From Acidobacteria bacterium RIFCSPLOWO2_12_FULL_66_21 (GTDB taxonomy: Bacteria; Acidobacteriota; Vicinamibacteria; Vicinamibacterales; 2-12-FULL-66-21): a stretch of 64,000 bases of DNA. This document shows positions 36,097-45,043 of this stretch, one piece after another; the first letter of the stretch is position 1, and every line of letters starts with the position of its first letter. The DNA is taken from positions 30,548-94,547 of the forward strand of contig MELC01000058.1 in NCBI GenBank assembly GCA_001767455.1. The letters run 5' to 3'. The notes under the pieces are model-generated. The model was not told where the DNA came from. It saw only the letters and a list, made by a program, of their open reading frames with translations, and searched no databases. A program made the position numbers and the translations under genes.

Positions 36097-37413
36097 TCAC
36101 GCGTGGGCAGCGAGGCCTGCCGCCAGCTCCGGAGTCTCCGCAGGCCGCCGGTGTTCGTGTGCGAAGACAGGGAAATTGCTGCAAATGACGAGATAGACCA
36201 GCACTCCGGCGGCGACGATTCCGCTCGTAATCGCCACCTCGATCCAGTGAGGGTAGTAGGTCGCCCCATAGGTCGACGTAATCCCGACCACCGCCACGTT
36301 CATCCGGTTGATCACGAGTCCCGTGATGACCATGAGGCTCGCGATGAGCAGCCAGCGTCCCGACGTCGCAAATTGCGGAGTCAAGAGGAGCGCCAGCGGA
36401 ATGATCAAACCGACCAGCGCCTCGATCCAGAACGCGATGGACGGCGTGTTGAATACCAGCAGCTCGGTGCCGACACCCCGAAGCACCAGATCGGTCGTCC
36501 GGAGGGCGAGCGTGAAGAAGATGGCCCAGGTGAGCACGTGGCCTACGTCCTTCAGAAGTTCTTCTTCGACCTTCCGCCCGAAATACCAGGCGCTGGCAGT
36601 CGACTCGACGATCACCATCGCCACCCCGGCGGCCACCGCCGAAACGAAGAACGAGATCGGCAGGATCGGCGAGTACCAGATGTGATTCAGCTTGTGCGGC
36701 ACCATCAGAAAGAGGGAGCCGAGCGAGCTCTGGTGCAGCGTCGAGAAGATGATGCCCGCCATCAGCAGCATGGTGGGCATGCGGGGATCGCGGTGAATGA
36801 TGCCCAGCCGGATCAGCCACTCGAACGCGATGAGGACGGCCGCGATGGCCAGGACCCACACCACCGACTGCGTCATCGCGAACGTGAACAGCACGAGCAA
36901 GGCGATTGCGACCCAGGGCGCGGCGTTCATCCAGATCGCGTACGGGCGATCCAGCCTGAATCGTTCGAACACGACCGGCAGGAACTCCATGAAGAGAATG
37001 GTCGTGTACATCATCACGCACCATCCCACTTCGAACATCGGGGACTCGTGGTGCCAGTAGATGATCATGTGCCAGATGGTCCAGGGGCGCCCGAGGTCCA
37101 CCATGAGTGCCACGACGAACAGCAGGTAGCCGAGGAACGCAGTCAGGATCGTCGGCCGGACCAGCGGGTGATACCTCTCGCCGCCGAACATGTGCATCAG
37201 GCCGGCCACGACGAACCCGCCGGCGGCGAGCGCGATTCCCGCCAGAACGTCGGCCCCGATCCAGAACCCCCACGGGTAGCCCTGGTTGAGGTTGCTGACC
37301 GCGCCGATGCCGGAGAAGAACCGATACAGAGCCAGGCCGATCCCGACCACGGCAATCGCTGCCAGCGCGAGTGTCCCGATACTGAGCCGGACGTTCAACA
37401 CGGAGCGCCTCAT
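36097..37413 (-). CDS. nrfD: NrfD/PsrC-type membrane subunit (quinone site)
   Basis: This 438-residue protein has about ten membrane helices and the NrfD pattern: GYPWGFWIGADVLAGIALA, VDLGRPWTIWHMI and HHESPMFEVGWCVMMY near the N-terminal half. Proteins of this family anchor a periplasmic molybdoenzyme/FeS complex and oxidise or reduce quinone without haem. Here it replaces the cytochrome b (FdnI) subunit of classical Fdh-N. It sits 9 bp downstream of fdnH. Confidence 0.9.
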   Translation of the reverse strand: MRRSVLNVRLSIGTLALAAIAVVGIGLALYRFFSGIGAVSNLNQGYPWGFWIGADVLAGIALAAGGFVVAGLMHMFGGERYHPLVRPTILTAFLGYLLFVVALMVDLGRPWTIWHMIIYWHHESPMFEVGWCVMMYTTILFMEFLPVVFERFRLDRPYAIWMNAAPWVAIALLVLFTFAMTQSVVWVLAIAAVLIAFEWLIRLGIIHRDPRMPTMLLMAGIIFSTLHQSSLGSLFLMVPHKLNHIWYSPILPISFFVSAVAAGVAMVIVESTASAWYFGRKVEEELLKDVGHVLTWAIFFTLALRTTDLVLRGVGTELLVFNTPSIAFWIEALVGLIIPLALLLTPQFATSGRWLLIASLMVITGLVINRMNVAVVGITSTYGATYYPHWIEVAITSGIVAAGVLVYLVICSNFPVFAHEHRRPAETPELAAGLAAHA

Positions 37414-37422
37414 CGTCGGCTC

Positions 37423-38223
37423 CTATGAAATGTGGCCGCTCTCGGCGGGCTGGTTGTCGCGCTGCTTCCGGGTCCGGAGCGCGTAACTGGCACCGAGCAC
37501 CGTGGCGAGGCCCAGCATGACCATGGGAACCGCCTTCATGGCCGGTTCCGTGTGGGCCACCATGGGGCTCCGTGGGACGCGCATCACGTATCCCAGTTCT
37601 TCGAAGGGCACGCTGGAGATGTGCAGCACGCACGTGCCGCCGGCCTCCTCCATCCCGTAGATGTGATGGACGTAGCCACCGGGGTTGCCGGCGATCCGAT
37701 GTTCAGCCTCGCGGATCAGCACCTCACGGTCGCCGAACGTGATGGCCCCGGTGGGACACGCCTTGGCGCACGCGGGAATTCCCCCGGCCACCTGGCGGTG
37801 CGCGCACATCGTGCACTTCGTGATGTAGGGGTTCCACGTCTCGTACTCGAAGCGTGGGACGACGAAGGGGCAGGCCAACATGCAGTAGCGGCAGCCGATG
37901 CATTTCTCCCGGTGGTAGATCACCGGACCGCTGTCGAGCTTCTCAAGGGCTTTGACGGGGCAGGCCGACGCGCAGCCCGGGACCTCGCAGTGCATGCACT
38001 GGCGCTTGCCGAACACCCAGTCGTGCCGGCCGTTGACCAGCACTTCGTTGTAGGTGACGAGGCACCAGGTCTCGGCACTCAGGTCGGCGGGGTTCTGGTA
38101 CCCTGGGCCGCCGAAGAACGTCGTCTTCTCCGCCTGTCGCTTGTATTCCTGCTTGCACGCGACCTGGCAGCCGCGACAGCCGGTACAGCGCGGCAGGTCG
38201 ATGAGCAAGGCCTTGGTTTTCAT
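37423..38223 (-). CDS. fdnH: Formate dehydrogenase iron-sulfur subunit
   Basis: This 266-residue protein has four ferredoxin-like Cys clusters: CTGCRGCQVACK; CMHCEVPGCASACP; CIGCRYCMLACP; CTMCAHR with CAKACP. A C-terminal helix (VPMVMLGLATVLGASYAL) anchors it. This is the FdnH/HybA/DmsB-type electron wire from the molybdenum site to the membrane subunit. It begins 12 bp after fdnG with GGAGAG upstream. Confidence 0.93.
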   Translation of the reverse strand: MKTKALLIDLPRCTGCRGCQVACKQEYKRQAEKTTFFGGPGYQNPADLSAETWCLVTYNEVLVNGRHDWVFGKRQCMHCEVPGCASACPVKALEKLDSGPVIYHREKCIGCRYCMLACPFVVPRFEYETWNPYITKCTMCAHRQVAGGIPACAKACPTGAITFGDREVLIREAEHRIAGNPGGYVHHIYGMEEAGGTCVLHISSVPFEELGYVMRVPRSPMVAHTEPAMKAVPMVMLGLATVLGASYALRTRKQRDNQPAESGHIS

Positions 38224-38235
38224 CGTCCAGCTCTC

Positions 38236-41200
38236 CTAAGCCTTCGCGAGGTCGCAGAGAAACGCCTTGTACTCGGGAATGAACGTGTTGGGATCCCCGA
38301 TATTGGCGGTCAGGAGATTCGCGCTGTCGCCCTTGGCGATCCCGGCATAGCCCCAATGCCAGGGAATGCCGATCTGGTCCACCGCGCGCCCTGCGACGAA
38401 GAGCGGCTCGAAACGATTGGTCACGAGGGCGCGCGCTTTCAACTCGCCTCGCTTCGTCCACACGCGTACCCAGTCGCCTGTCCTGATCCCCTTGCTCCGC
38501 GCGAGGTTCGGCGACAACTCGACGAAGACGTCGGGGACCAACTCCACGAGCCACGGCATGTTCCGCGTCATGGCCCCGGCCTGCCAGTGCTCGGAAACCC
38601 GGTAGGTCGTGGCCACGATGGGGAACTCACCGGGCTCGCCGATGCTCTTCAGGTCCCACACCTTGCAGACGGGGCTGTACTGCACGGCGGACATGGGGTT
38701 GCGGATGGGGCTCTCCACCGGCTCGTAATGTTCCGGGAACGGGCCGTCCACGAGGGCCACCGCAAAGAGGCAGGCCACGCCCTCGGGGCGCATGATGAAG
38801 GGCAGCTTCTCGCCCGGCGGCCACGGCCCGTCGGGCACGTCGCCCTCCCACTTCTTCGCGTCGGCGTTCCACCGGATCACGGCGCGCTTGGGATCCCAGG
38901 GCTGTCCATGGGCGTCCACGGAAGCGCGGTTATAGAGGATGCGCCGGTTCACCGGCCAGCACCAGGACCAGTTCGGATGCATGCCTAACGGGTCCTTGGC
39001 CGGATCGCTTTTCTCGCGGCGAGCCAACCGGTTGTCCGCCTTGTTCGGTCCCGGGTAGCTCCCGCAGTAGATCCAGCTCCCGCACGCGGTGGAGCCATCC
39101 GCCTGAAGCGCCGCGAAGCCGGGCGCCTGGTCCCCGGCCTTCCACAGCTTGCCCGCGATGTCCTTGTCCTCTGTGAAGTAGCCGTTGATTTCCCGCGCCA
39201 CACGGTGGGGATCCGGCTCGCCGTGGGCGTCGGCGTCCTGCCCGTAGTCCCACGTCAGCTGCCTGATCGGCTCCGGGAAGGCGCCACCGGCGTCATACGC
39301 CTTCCTCAGTCCTGCGACGAGCTGGGTGATGATCCAGGCATCGCTCCTGGCATCACCGGGAGGCTCCACCGCTTTGTAGCGCCACTGGCACCAGCGACCG
39401 CTGTTGCTGATGCTGCCTTCCTTCTCCACCGAGGCCGCCGCTGGCAGCAGGAATACCTCCGTGGCGATCGTGGACGGATCGGTGCCCGGCCGCTTCCAAA
39501 AAACCGAGGAATCGGTCTCGAACAGGTCGATCGCCACCATCCATTCGAGCTTGCCGAGGGCTTCCCGCGCCCTGGTCGAGTTCGGGCCACCGACAGCCGG
39601 ATTCATTCCGAAGCAGAACAGGCCCTTGATCGCGCCCGCGTGCATGGCCTCGACGAGCGCCACGTACGAGTGGTTGCCGACCGTCTTGGGCAGGTAGCTG
39701 TAGGCGAAGTCGTTGTCCTTCGTGGCGTGCGTCCCCCAGAACGCCTTGAGCAGGCTGGTGATGTACTTGGGGTAGTTCTGCCACCAGTTGGCGCTGAGAG
39801 GATCGTTGCTCGTCGGCGTGAGCCTCTCCAGATAGGTGGAGAGCGTCTGCATGGCTGCGACGGGTTCCCCGAGGTAGCCGGGAAGCGAGTGGTACAGGAG
39901 CCCCATGTCGGTTGACCCCTGCACGTTCGACTCGCCCCGCATCGCATTGACGCCGCCGCCGGCCATGCCCATGTTCCCGAGGAGCAACTGCAGGATGGCG
40001 TAGCTCCGGATGTTCTGGGTACCGTGGCTGTGCTGGGTGGTTCCCATCGCGTACAGCCAACACCCCACGCGATCGGGAGCCCAGGTCGACGTGTAGACGT
40101 CGCAGGCCTTCCGGTAGACGTCCTTTGGCGTGCCCGTGATATTGCACACCGTGTCGATGTCGTAGCGGGCGTAGAACGCCTTCATCAGTTGCAGGACCGA
40201 GCGCGGATGCCGCATGGTCAAGTCGCGCTTCGGCACTCCGCTCGGGTCCAACGCGTACGCCCACTTGGACCTGTCGTAGCTCCGCGTTGCCTGGTCGTAC
40301 CCGGAGAAAAGGCCGTCGGCGAACCCGTACTCCGGGTTGAGGAGGAAGGTCGCGTTGGTGTAATGCCGGACGTACTCGAGTTGGATCCGATCGTTCTGCA
40401 GGGCGTAGTTGATCATGCCGTTGACGAAGGCGATATCAGTGCCAGACCGCATCTTGCAGTAGTGATCGGAGAACGCCGAGGTGCGGGTGTAGCGGGGATC
40501 ACACGAGACGACGATGGCCCCGTTCTCCTTCGCCTTCATGATCCAGTGCGCCGCAATGGGGTGGTTCTCCACGGCATTGCTGCCGCAGATCATCACCACG
40601 TCGGCGTGCTTCATGTCGATCCAGTGATTGGTCATCGCCCCACGGCCGAAGGTGGCGGCCAGACTGGCCACCGTGGAGCTGTGTCATATCCGGGCCTGGT
40701 GCTCGAGCCAGATGACGCCCAGCCCGCGCATGGCCTTGGCGAGCAGGTAGCACTCCTCGTTGTCCAGTGCCGCCCCGCCAAGAGAGCCAATGCCGGTGGT
40801 GTGATTGAGCGTCAGTCCGTCACGCTGCCCGACCCACGTGGCGTCGCGTGTCTTCTTGACGCGTTCGACGATCATCGGGATCGCCTGGTCCCAGGAGAGC
40901 TCCTCCCAGTCCGCACCGCCTGGCTTCCGGTAGCGGATCTTCTGGAGGCGTCTCTCGTTCTGAGACACCTGGTACAGAGCCGCGCCCTTGCTGCACAGGC
41001 TTCCTTCGTTGATGGGGTGGTCGGGATCGCCTTCGGTGTTGAGGACACGTCCTTCGCGCGCTTCGACAATCAGGCCGCAGCCTACACCGCAGAACGGACA
41101 GATGGTCGTGATCGCGCCGCGCTGGGTTGCGCCGTTTCTGCAAAGGCGACGCTAGGTTGAAGACTGAGGCCGAGTGAACCGAAGAGCGCGCGTGTACCCG

Positions 41201-41243
41201 CAGCACCGGTGCCGCCTAGAAAGTCTCGACGACTGATTGACAT
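38236..41243 (-). CDS. fdnG: Selenocysteine formate dehydrogenase catalytic subunit, frameshifted N-terminus
   Basis: The gene runs from ATG 41243 to 38236 (about 1000 codons). The N-terminus is a Tat signal, MSISRRDFLGGTGAAG, ending PSVAFAE. The mature part starts with the 4Fe-4S motif CPFCGVGC and LCSKG. The in-frame TGA at 40686-40684 lies in QARI-U-HSSTVASLA, exactly where Fdh-N has selenocysteine, and is followed by FGRGAMTNHW and the full molybdopterin domains. The Tat signal frame and the mature frame differ, with a stop in each near 41082-41150. So a one- or two-base indel separates them, either a sequencing error or a real lesion. It oxidises formate to CO2 in the periplasm. Confidence 0.85.
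40651..40686 (-). promoter_or_regulatory. Selenocysteine TGA and SECIS-like hairpin
   Basis: The TGA codon at 40686-40684 is followed after 11 nt by an inverted repeat, GGTGGCCAGTCTGGCC then GCCACC (40672-40651). It folds into a stem with the apical GCCA-GTC-TGGC, resembling the bacterial fdhF/fdnG SECIS loop that carries GUCU. SelB would bind it and recruit Sec-tRNA. No selA/selB/selC lies in the window. Confidence 0.7.
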
Positions 41244-41700
41244 GCCTTGCCCTTCCGGCCCTTCCGAGAAAACCGGCTTGCCGAAGTCATCCCCAGTGCG
41301 GGGAAGCATGGTCGTTGGAGCCTGCCTGTGTTTTCGGAACGGTTCGTGGCCGGCTCCCAGCTGGAACCGCTACGGAGAGACTACGAGGGGAACCGCGATG
41401 AGACTATTGCGCCGTCAAGGCCGCAGCGCGATGTGTCTTAGGTGTTGAAATATGCAGCACGAATGCCAGTCGCCTTCGGCCTGCCGTCTCGCGTTTTGCA
41501 CGCGATCCAGAGCCGGAGCCCGATCGGTTTGCGGATTTCCAGCAGTTCAAACGGAAGGCCGCCAGCGTCTCGTCGTCACTCGCGCGGGCGTCAGACCACT
41601 CCGCTCTTGACCTCGCCGCCTGTCGGCATGCCGCGCTCGGGGGCCAGACTCTAACGTGAATGGCAGGTCCGCGCCTTGAACAAATGCGACACATGGCGCC
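41244..41700. other. Gene-poor region upstream of fdnG
   Basis: This 457-bp stretch shows no supportable gene. Short frames on both strands lack start signals and similarity. The promoter of the formate dehydrogenase operon should be here, but no clear sigma-70 or sigma-54 motif was found. Confidence 0.4.
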
Positions 41701-41907
41701 TACTCTGCCCGCAGCGCCTCCATAGGATCGGCGCGCGTCGCGCGCCACGCCGGAACCAGGCAGGCCGCGGCCGCGACAACGACGAGCAGCGCCGCGGCGC
41801 CCACGAACACGCGCGACCACCATGAGCATCGCCAGCGCCGCCTCGACGCCATGGGCAAACCGACGCAGCGCACACTTGCCGACCCGGAGCGCCGCGCGCG
41901 TCGGCAT
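41701..41907 (-). pseudogene. C-terminal remnant of an ADOP ABC permease
   Basis: The minus strand encodes GVEAALAMLMVVARV then VFVGAAALLVVVAAAACLV and PAWRATRADPMEALRAE followed by a stop near 41701, the typical last helix and tail of MacB/ADOP permeases. A frameshift at about 41815 separates the two parts. The start is truncated at about 41907, near a GTTAAC hexamer that recurs at the other side of the RND operon. Confidence 0.65.
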
Positions 41908-41928
41908 CGTGTTAACGGGCGACAGTCC

Positions 41929-44900
41929 TTACAGCGCCCGGCCGCCGGCAGGCCGGCCGTAGCGCAGATACAACGTGGGCACGACGATCATGTTCAGCAG
42001 TGTCGACGACATGAGGCCGCACAGGATGACGATGGCCATGGGCGTCTGAATCTCGCTGCCCGCTCTTCCGCCGCTGACCGCCAGCGGAATCAGCGCTAGT
42101 CCGGCTGCCATGGCCGTCATCAGAATCGGGATGAGCCTCTCGCGAGCGCCCCGCTGAACCGCCTCCCGGAAATCCGTCACGTCCTCTTCCTCCATCAAGT
42201 GCTGAATGTGCGACACGAGCATGATCCCGTTCCGGGTCGCGATGCCGAACAGTGAAATAAACCCGATCATCGAAGCCACGCTCAACACACCGCCCGCAAG
42301 AAAGACTCCCACCACGCCGCCGATCAGCGCCAGCGGCAGGTTCAACATGATGAGCACCGCGTCACGCGGGCGGCCGAACGCGAGGACCAGAAGGATGAAC
42401 AGACCCGCGAGCACTGCGACGCCCAACAGCAGCAGCCGGCGCGACGCACTCTGCTGACTTTCGAACTGTCCGCCGTACTCGACGCGGTAGCCGGCCGGCA
42501 TCGGTACGGACTGCGCAATCGCCGCGCGGATGTCGGTGATCACCCCTCCCAGATCGCGCCCCGCGACGTTGCAGGAGATGACGATGCGCCGCTGCACGTT
42601 TTCGCGAAGCACCATATTCGGTCCCTCTTCGCGCCGGACGTCCGCCAGCAATCGGATGGGCACGGAACCGCCAGTTGGCGTATCCACGGGCAGATCCGCA
42701 ATGCGCTCGAACTCGGCATGGCCCGCCGGATCGAACTTCACCACGAGATCGAATGAGGTGCCGCGGTCAAAAATCCTTCCGACCGTCGTGCCCGCGAAGC
42801 TCGTCTCGACCGCCTCGGCCACGTCATCGGCGTGCAGCCCATATCGCGCGATCGCTGCCCTGTTCAGCACAAAACGCACGAACGGGATATCCATTTGTTG
42901 CTCGAGCGACAGGTCTGCCACTCCCGGCACACCGCTGATGGTCTCGCGTACGCGTTCCCCCAGCCGGCGCAACGTGAGGAGATCGTCCCCGAAGATCTTC
43001 ACCGCGATGTTCGCGCGCGTGCCGGACAGCATGTGGTCGATGCGATGGGAGATCGGTTGCCCGATCGTGGCGTTGGTCCCAGGCAGCGTCGAAAACTCCC
43101 GACGCAGGTCCGCCAGGAACTCGGCGCGCGGCCGGGCGGTCTCCCGGAGGCCGACGTCGATTTCAGCTGCCTCCACGCCCTGCACGTGTTCGTCGGCTTC
43201 GGCGCGCCCGGTGCGACGCGCAGTCGCGACGACTTCCGGTTGGGACAAGAGAATCTGCTCAACCCGCCGGCCGATCTCGTCCGACTTGGCCAGCGACGTC
43301 CCCGGCAACGTGTTTGCCTGGATCGTCAAGTTCCCCTCGTGGAACTCGGGGAGAAAGGCCGAACCCATCTGCGTCATGGCCGCGATGGCGCCCGCCAGCA
43401 ACAGCCCGGATACGATGATGACTGCCGTCGGATGGTCGAGGACGCGAGGCAGATCGCGCGCGAAACGCGCCTTGAGCGTGCGGGCGAGCCATCCTTCGTG
43501 ACCCTGCTCAATGGATCGCGCGGTCGGCAGGAACGCCAAACAGAGCGCAGGCGTCACGACAATGGCGACGAGCAGCGATGCCGCCAGGGAAACAATGTAC
43601 GCGAACGCCAGCGGTGTCAGGAGCCGCCCCTCGATACCCGCAAGACCGAAGATCGGCAGAAATACCAGGATGATGATGATCGTCGCAAAGACGATCGACG
43701 AGTTGATTTCGAGCGTCGCGTCCCGCACCACTTCGCCGATCGGCCGTCGCGCGTCCACGGGTTTCGCGTGATTCTCCCGAAGCCGCCTGACGACGTTCTC
43801 CACGTCAATGATCGCGTCGTCAACGAGCGCGCCGATGGCGATGGCCATGCCGCCGAGGGTCATCGTGTTGATGGTGGCCCCGAAGCCACGGAGCACCAGC
43901 ACGGCTGCGGCCAGCGACAACGGCATAGCCGTGATCGTGATGGCGGCGGCCCGGAGGTTTGCCAGGAACACCACGACGATCAGGATGACCAGTAGACCGC
44001 CATCACGAAGGGCCTTCACCACGTTGTCAACGGCCACCTCGATGAAATCCGATTGTCTGAAGATCTTGCGATCGATCGTGATCCCGCGCGGCAGCTCGCG
44101 CTGGAGCGCATCGAGCTCCCGGTCGAGCCGGGCGGTTACATCGATCGTGTTCGCGCCGGGCTGCTTCTGGACCCCGATGATGACGGCCGGCTTTCCGTTC
44201 CGTGCACCTTCGCCGCGTTTCAGCGCGGCGCCCTCACGAACAGCAGCCACGTCGCGAATGAGCACCGGCCGAGCTCCTCGAAGGGCGATGACGCCTTCGC
44301 CGATCTCCTTGGGTGTTCGTGCGCGGCCGATGGCCTGCAGCACGTACTCCTGCGGACCTTCGGTGTAAATGCCGGCGGATGTGTTCTGACTCGCGCCTCT
44401 CACCGCGTCGAGCAGCTCGGTCAGCGAGACGTCGTTGGCTCGAAGGAGCTCCGGACGCGCAATGACCTGGAATTGCCGTTCGGCGCCGCCAATCGGCGTG
44501 ACCTGCGAGACGCCTGCGACAGCCAACAGGCGGCGCCGGACGACGGTATCGGCCAGCGTCCGCAGGGTGAGCGGGTCTTCCGTGTCGGAGGACAACGCAA
44601 AGAACAGGATCTCGCCCATGATGGACGAGATCGGCGTGAGGATCGGCCGCTCCACTTGAGGCGGCAGGGTGCCACTGACCAGTGACAGCTTCTCCGCGAC
44701 GAGCTGCCGCGCGACATAGATGTCCGTGCCCCAGTCGAACTCGACCCACACGACCGCGATCCCCAATGCCGTCGCCGAGCGGACGCGCCGCACCCCGGAG
44801 GCGCCGTTGATCGCGCTCTCGATGGGGAACGTGACGAGCGATTCCATCTCGTCTGGCGCCATCCCGTGACCCTCGGTGAGGATCGTGACGGTCGGGGCCG

Positions 44901-45024
44901 TCAGGTCGGGAAACACGTCGACCGGCATGTCGCGCGCGACCCACAGGCCGGCCGCCAGCAGCAGCGCCGACATGGCGATGACCATCCAGTGATGGTCGAT
45001 CGACCATTGAATGAGCCGTTTCAT
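41929..45024 (-). CDS. cusA: CusA/CzcA-family heavy-metal efflux RND pump
   Basis: This 1031-residue protein is a full-length HME-RND pump: helix 1 DHHWMVIAMSALLLAAGLW, PVDVFPDLTAPTVT, two large periplasmic loops and twelve helices. The proton-relay motif in helix 4, GALVDDAIIDVENVV, has acidic residues as in the HME group. The metal (Cu/Ag or Co/Zn/Cd) cannot be decided from that motif alone, though the monovalent-type Met residues should be checked. The ATG at 45024 is preferred to a GTG one codon upstream. It is the last gene of the CBA operon. Confidence 0.9.
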   Translation of the reverse strand: MKRLIQWSIDHHWMVIAMSALLLAAGLWVARDMPVDVFPDLTAPTVTILTEGHGMAPDEMESLVTFPIESAINGASGVRRVRSATALGIAVVWVEFDWGTDIYVARQLVAEKLSLVSGTLPPQVERPILTPISSIMGEILFFALSSDTEDPLTLRTLADTVVRRRLLAVAGVSQVTPIGGAERQFQVIARPELLRANDVSLTELLDAVRGASQNTSAGIYTEGPQEYVLQAIGRARTPKEIGEGVIALRGARPVLIRDVAAVREGAALKRGEGARNGKPAVIIGVQKQPGANTIDVTARLDRELDALQRELPRGITIDRKIFRQSDFIEVAVDNVVKALRDGGLLVILIVVVFLANLRAAAITITAMPLSLAAAVLVLRGFGATINTMTLGGMAIAIGALVDDAIIDVENVVRRLRENHAKPVDARRPIGEVVRDATLEINSSIVFATIIIILVFLPIFGLAGIEGRLLTPLAFAYIVSLAASLLVAIVVTPALCLAFLPTARSIEQGHEGWLARTLKARFARDLPRVLDHPTAVIIVSGLLLAGAIAAMTQMGSAFLPEFHEGNLTIQANTLPGTSLAKSDEIGRRVEQILLSQPEVVATARRTGRAEADEHVQGVEAAEIDVGLRETARPRAEFLADLRREFSTLPGTNATIGQPISHRIDHMLSGTRANIAVKIFGDDLLTLRRLGERVRETISGVPGVADLSLEQQMDIPFVRFVLNRAAIARYGLHADDVAEAVETSFAGTTVGRIFDRGTSFDLVVKFDPAGHAEFERIADLPVDTPTGGSVPIRLLADVRREEGPNMVLRENVQRRIVISCNVAGRDLGGVITDIRAAIAQSVPMPAGYRVEYGGQFESQQSASRRLLLLGVAVLAGLFILLVLAFGRPRDAVLIMLNLPLALIGGVVGVFLAGGVLSVASMIGFISLFGIATRNGIMLVSHIQHLMEEEDVTDFREAVQRGARERLIPILMTAMAAGLALIPLAVSGGRAGSEIQTPMAIVILCGLMSSTLLNMIVVPTLYLRYGRPAGGRAL

Positions 45025-45043
45025 CACCCCTCCGTGTTCGCGC

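Noticed and set aside
36103..37428. 441-codon plus-strand frame
   Set aside because: It is antisense to the NrfD-type gene and is a His/Arg/Glu-rich shadow.
37432..38988. 518-codon plus-strand frame
   Set aside because: It is antisense to fdnH and fdnG, which have full motif sets.
41404..41640. Minus-strand frame continuing past the ADOP fragment
   Set aside because: Arg/Ser-rich, no start and different frame from the recognised permease tail.
42832..43995. 387-codon plus-strand frame over cusA
   Set aside because: Arg/His/Asp-rich composition of a shadow in GC-rich DNA; cusA on the other strand is certain.
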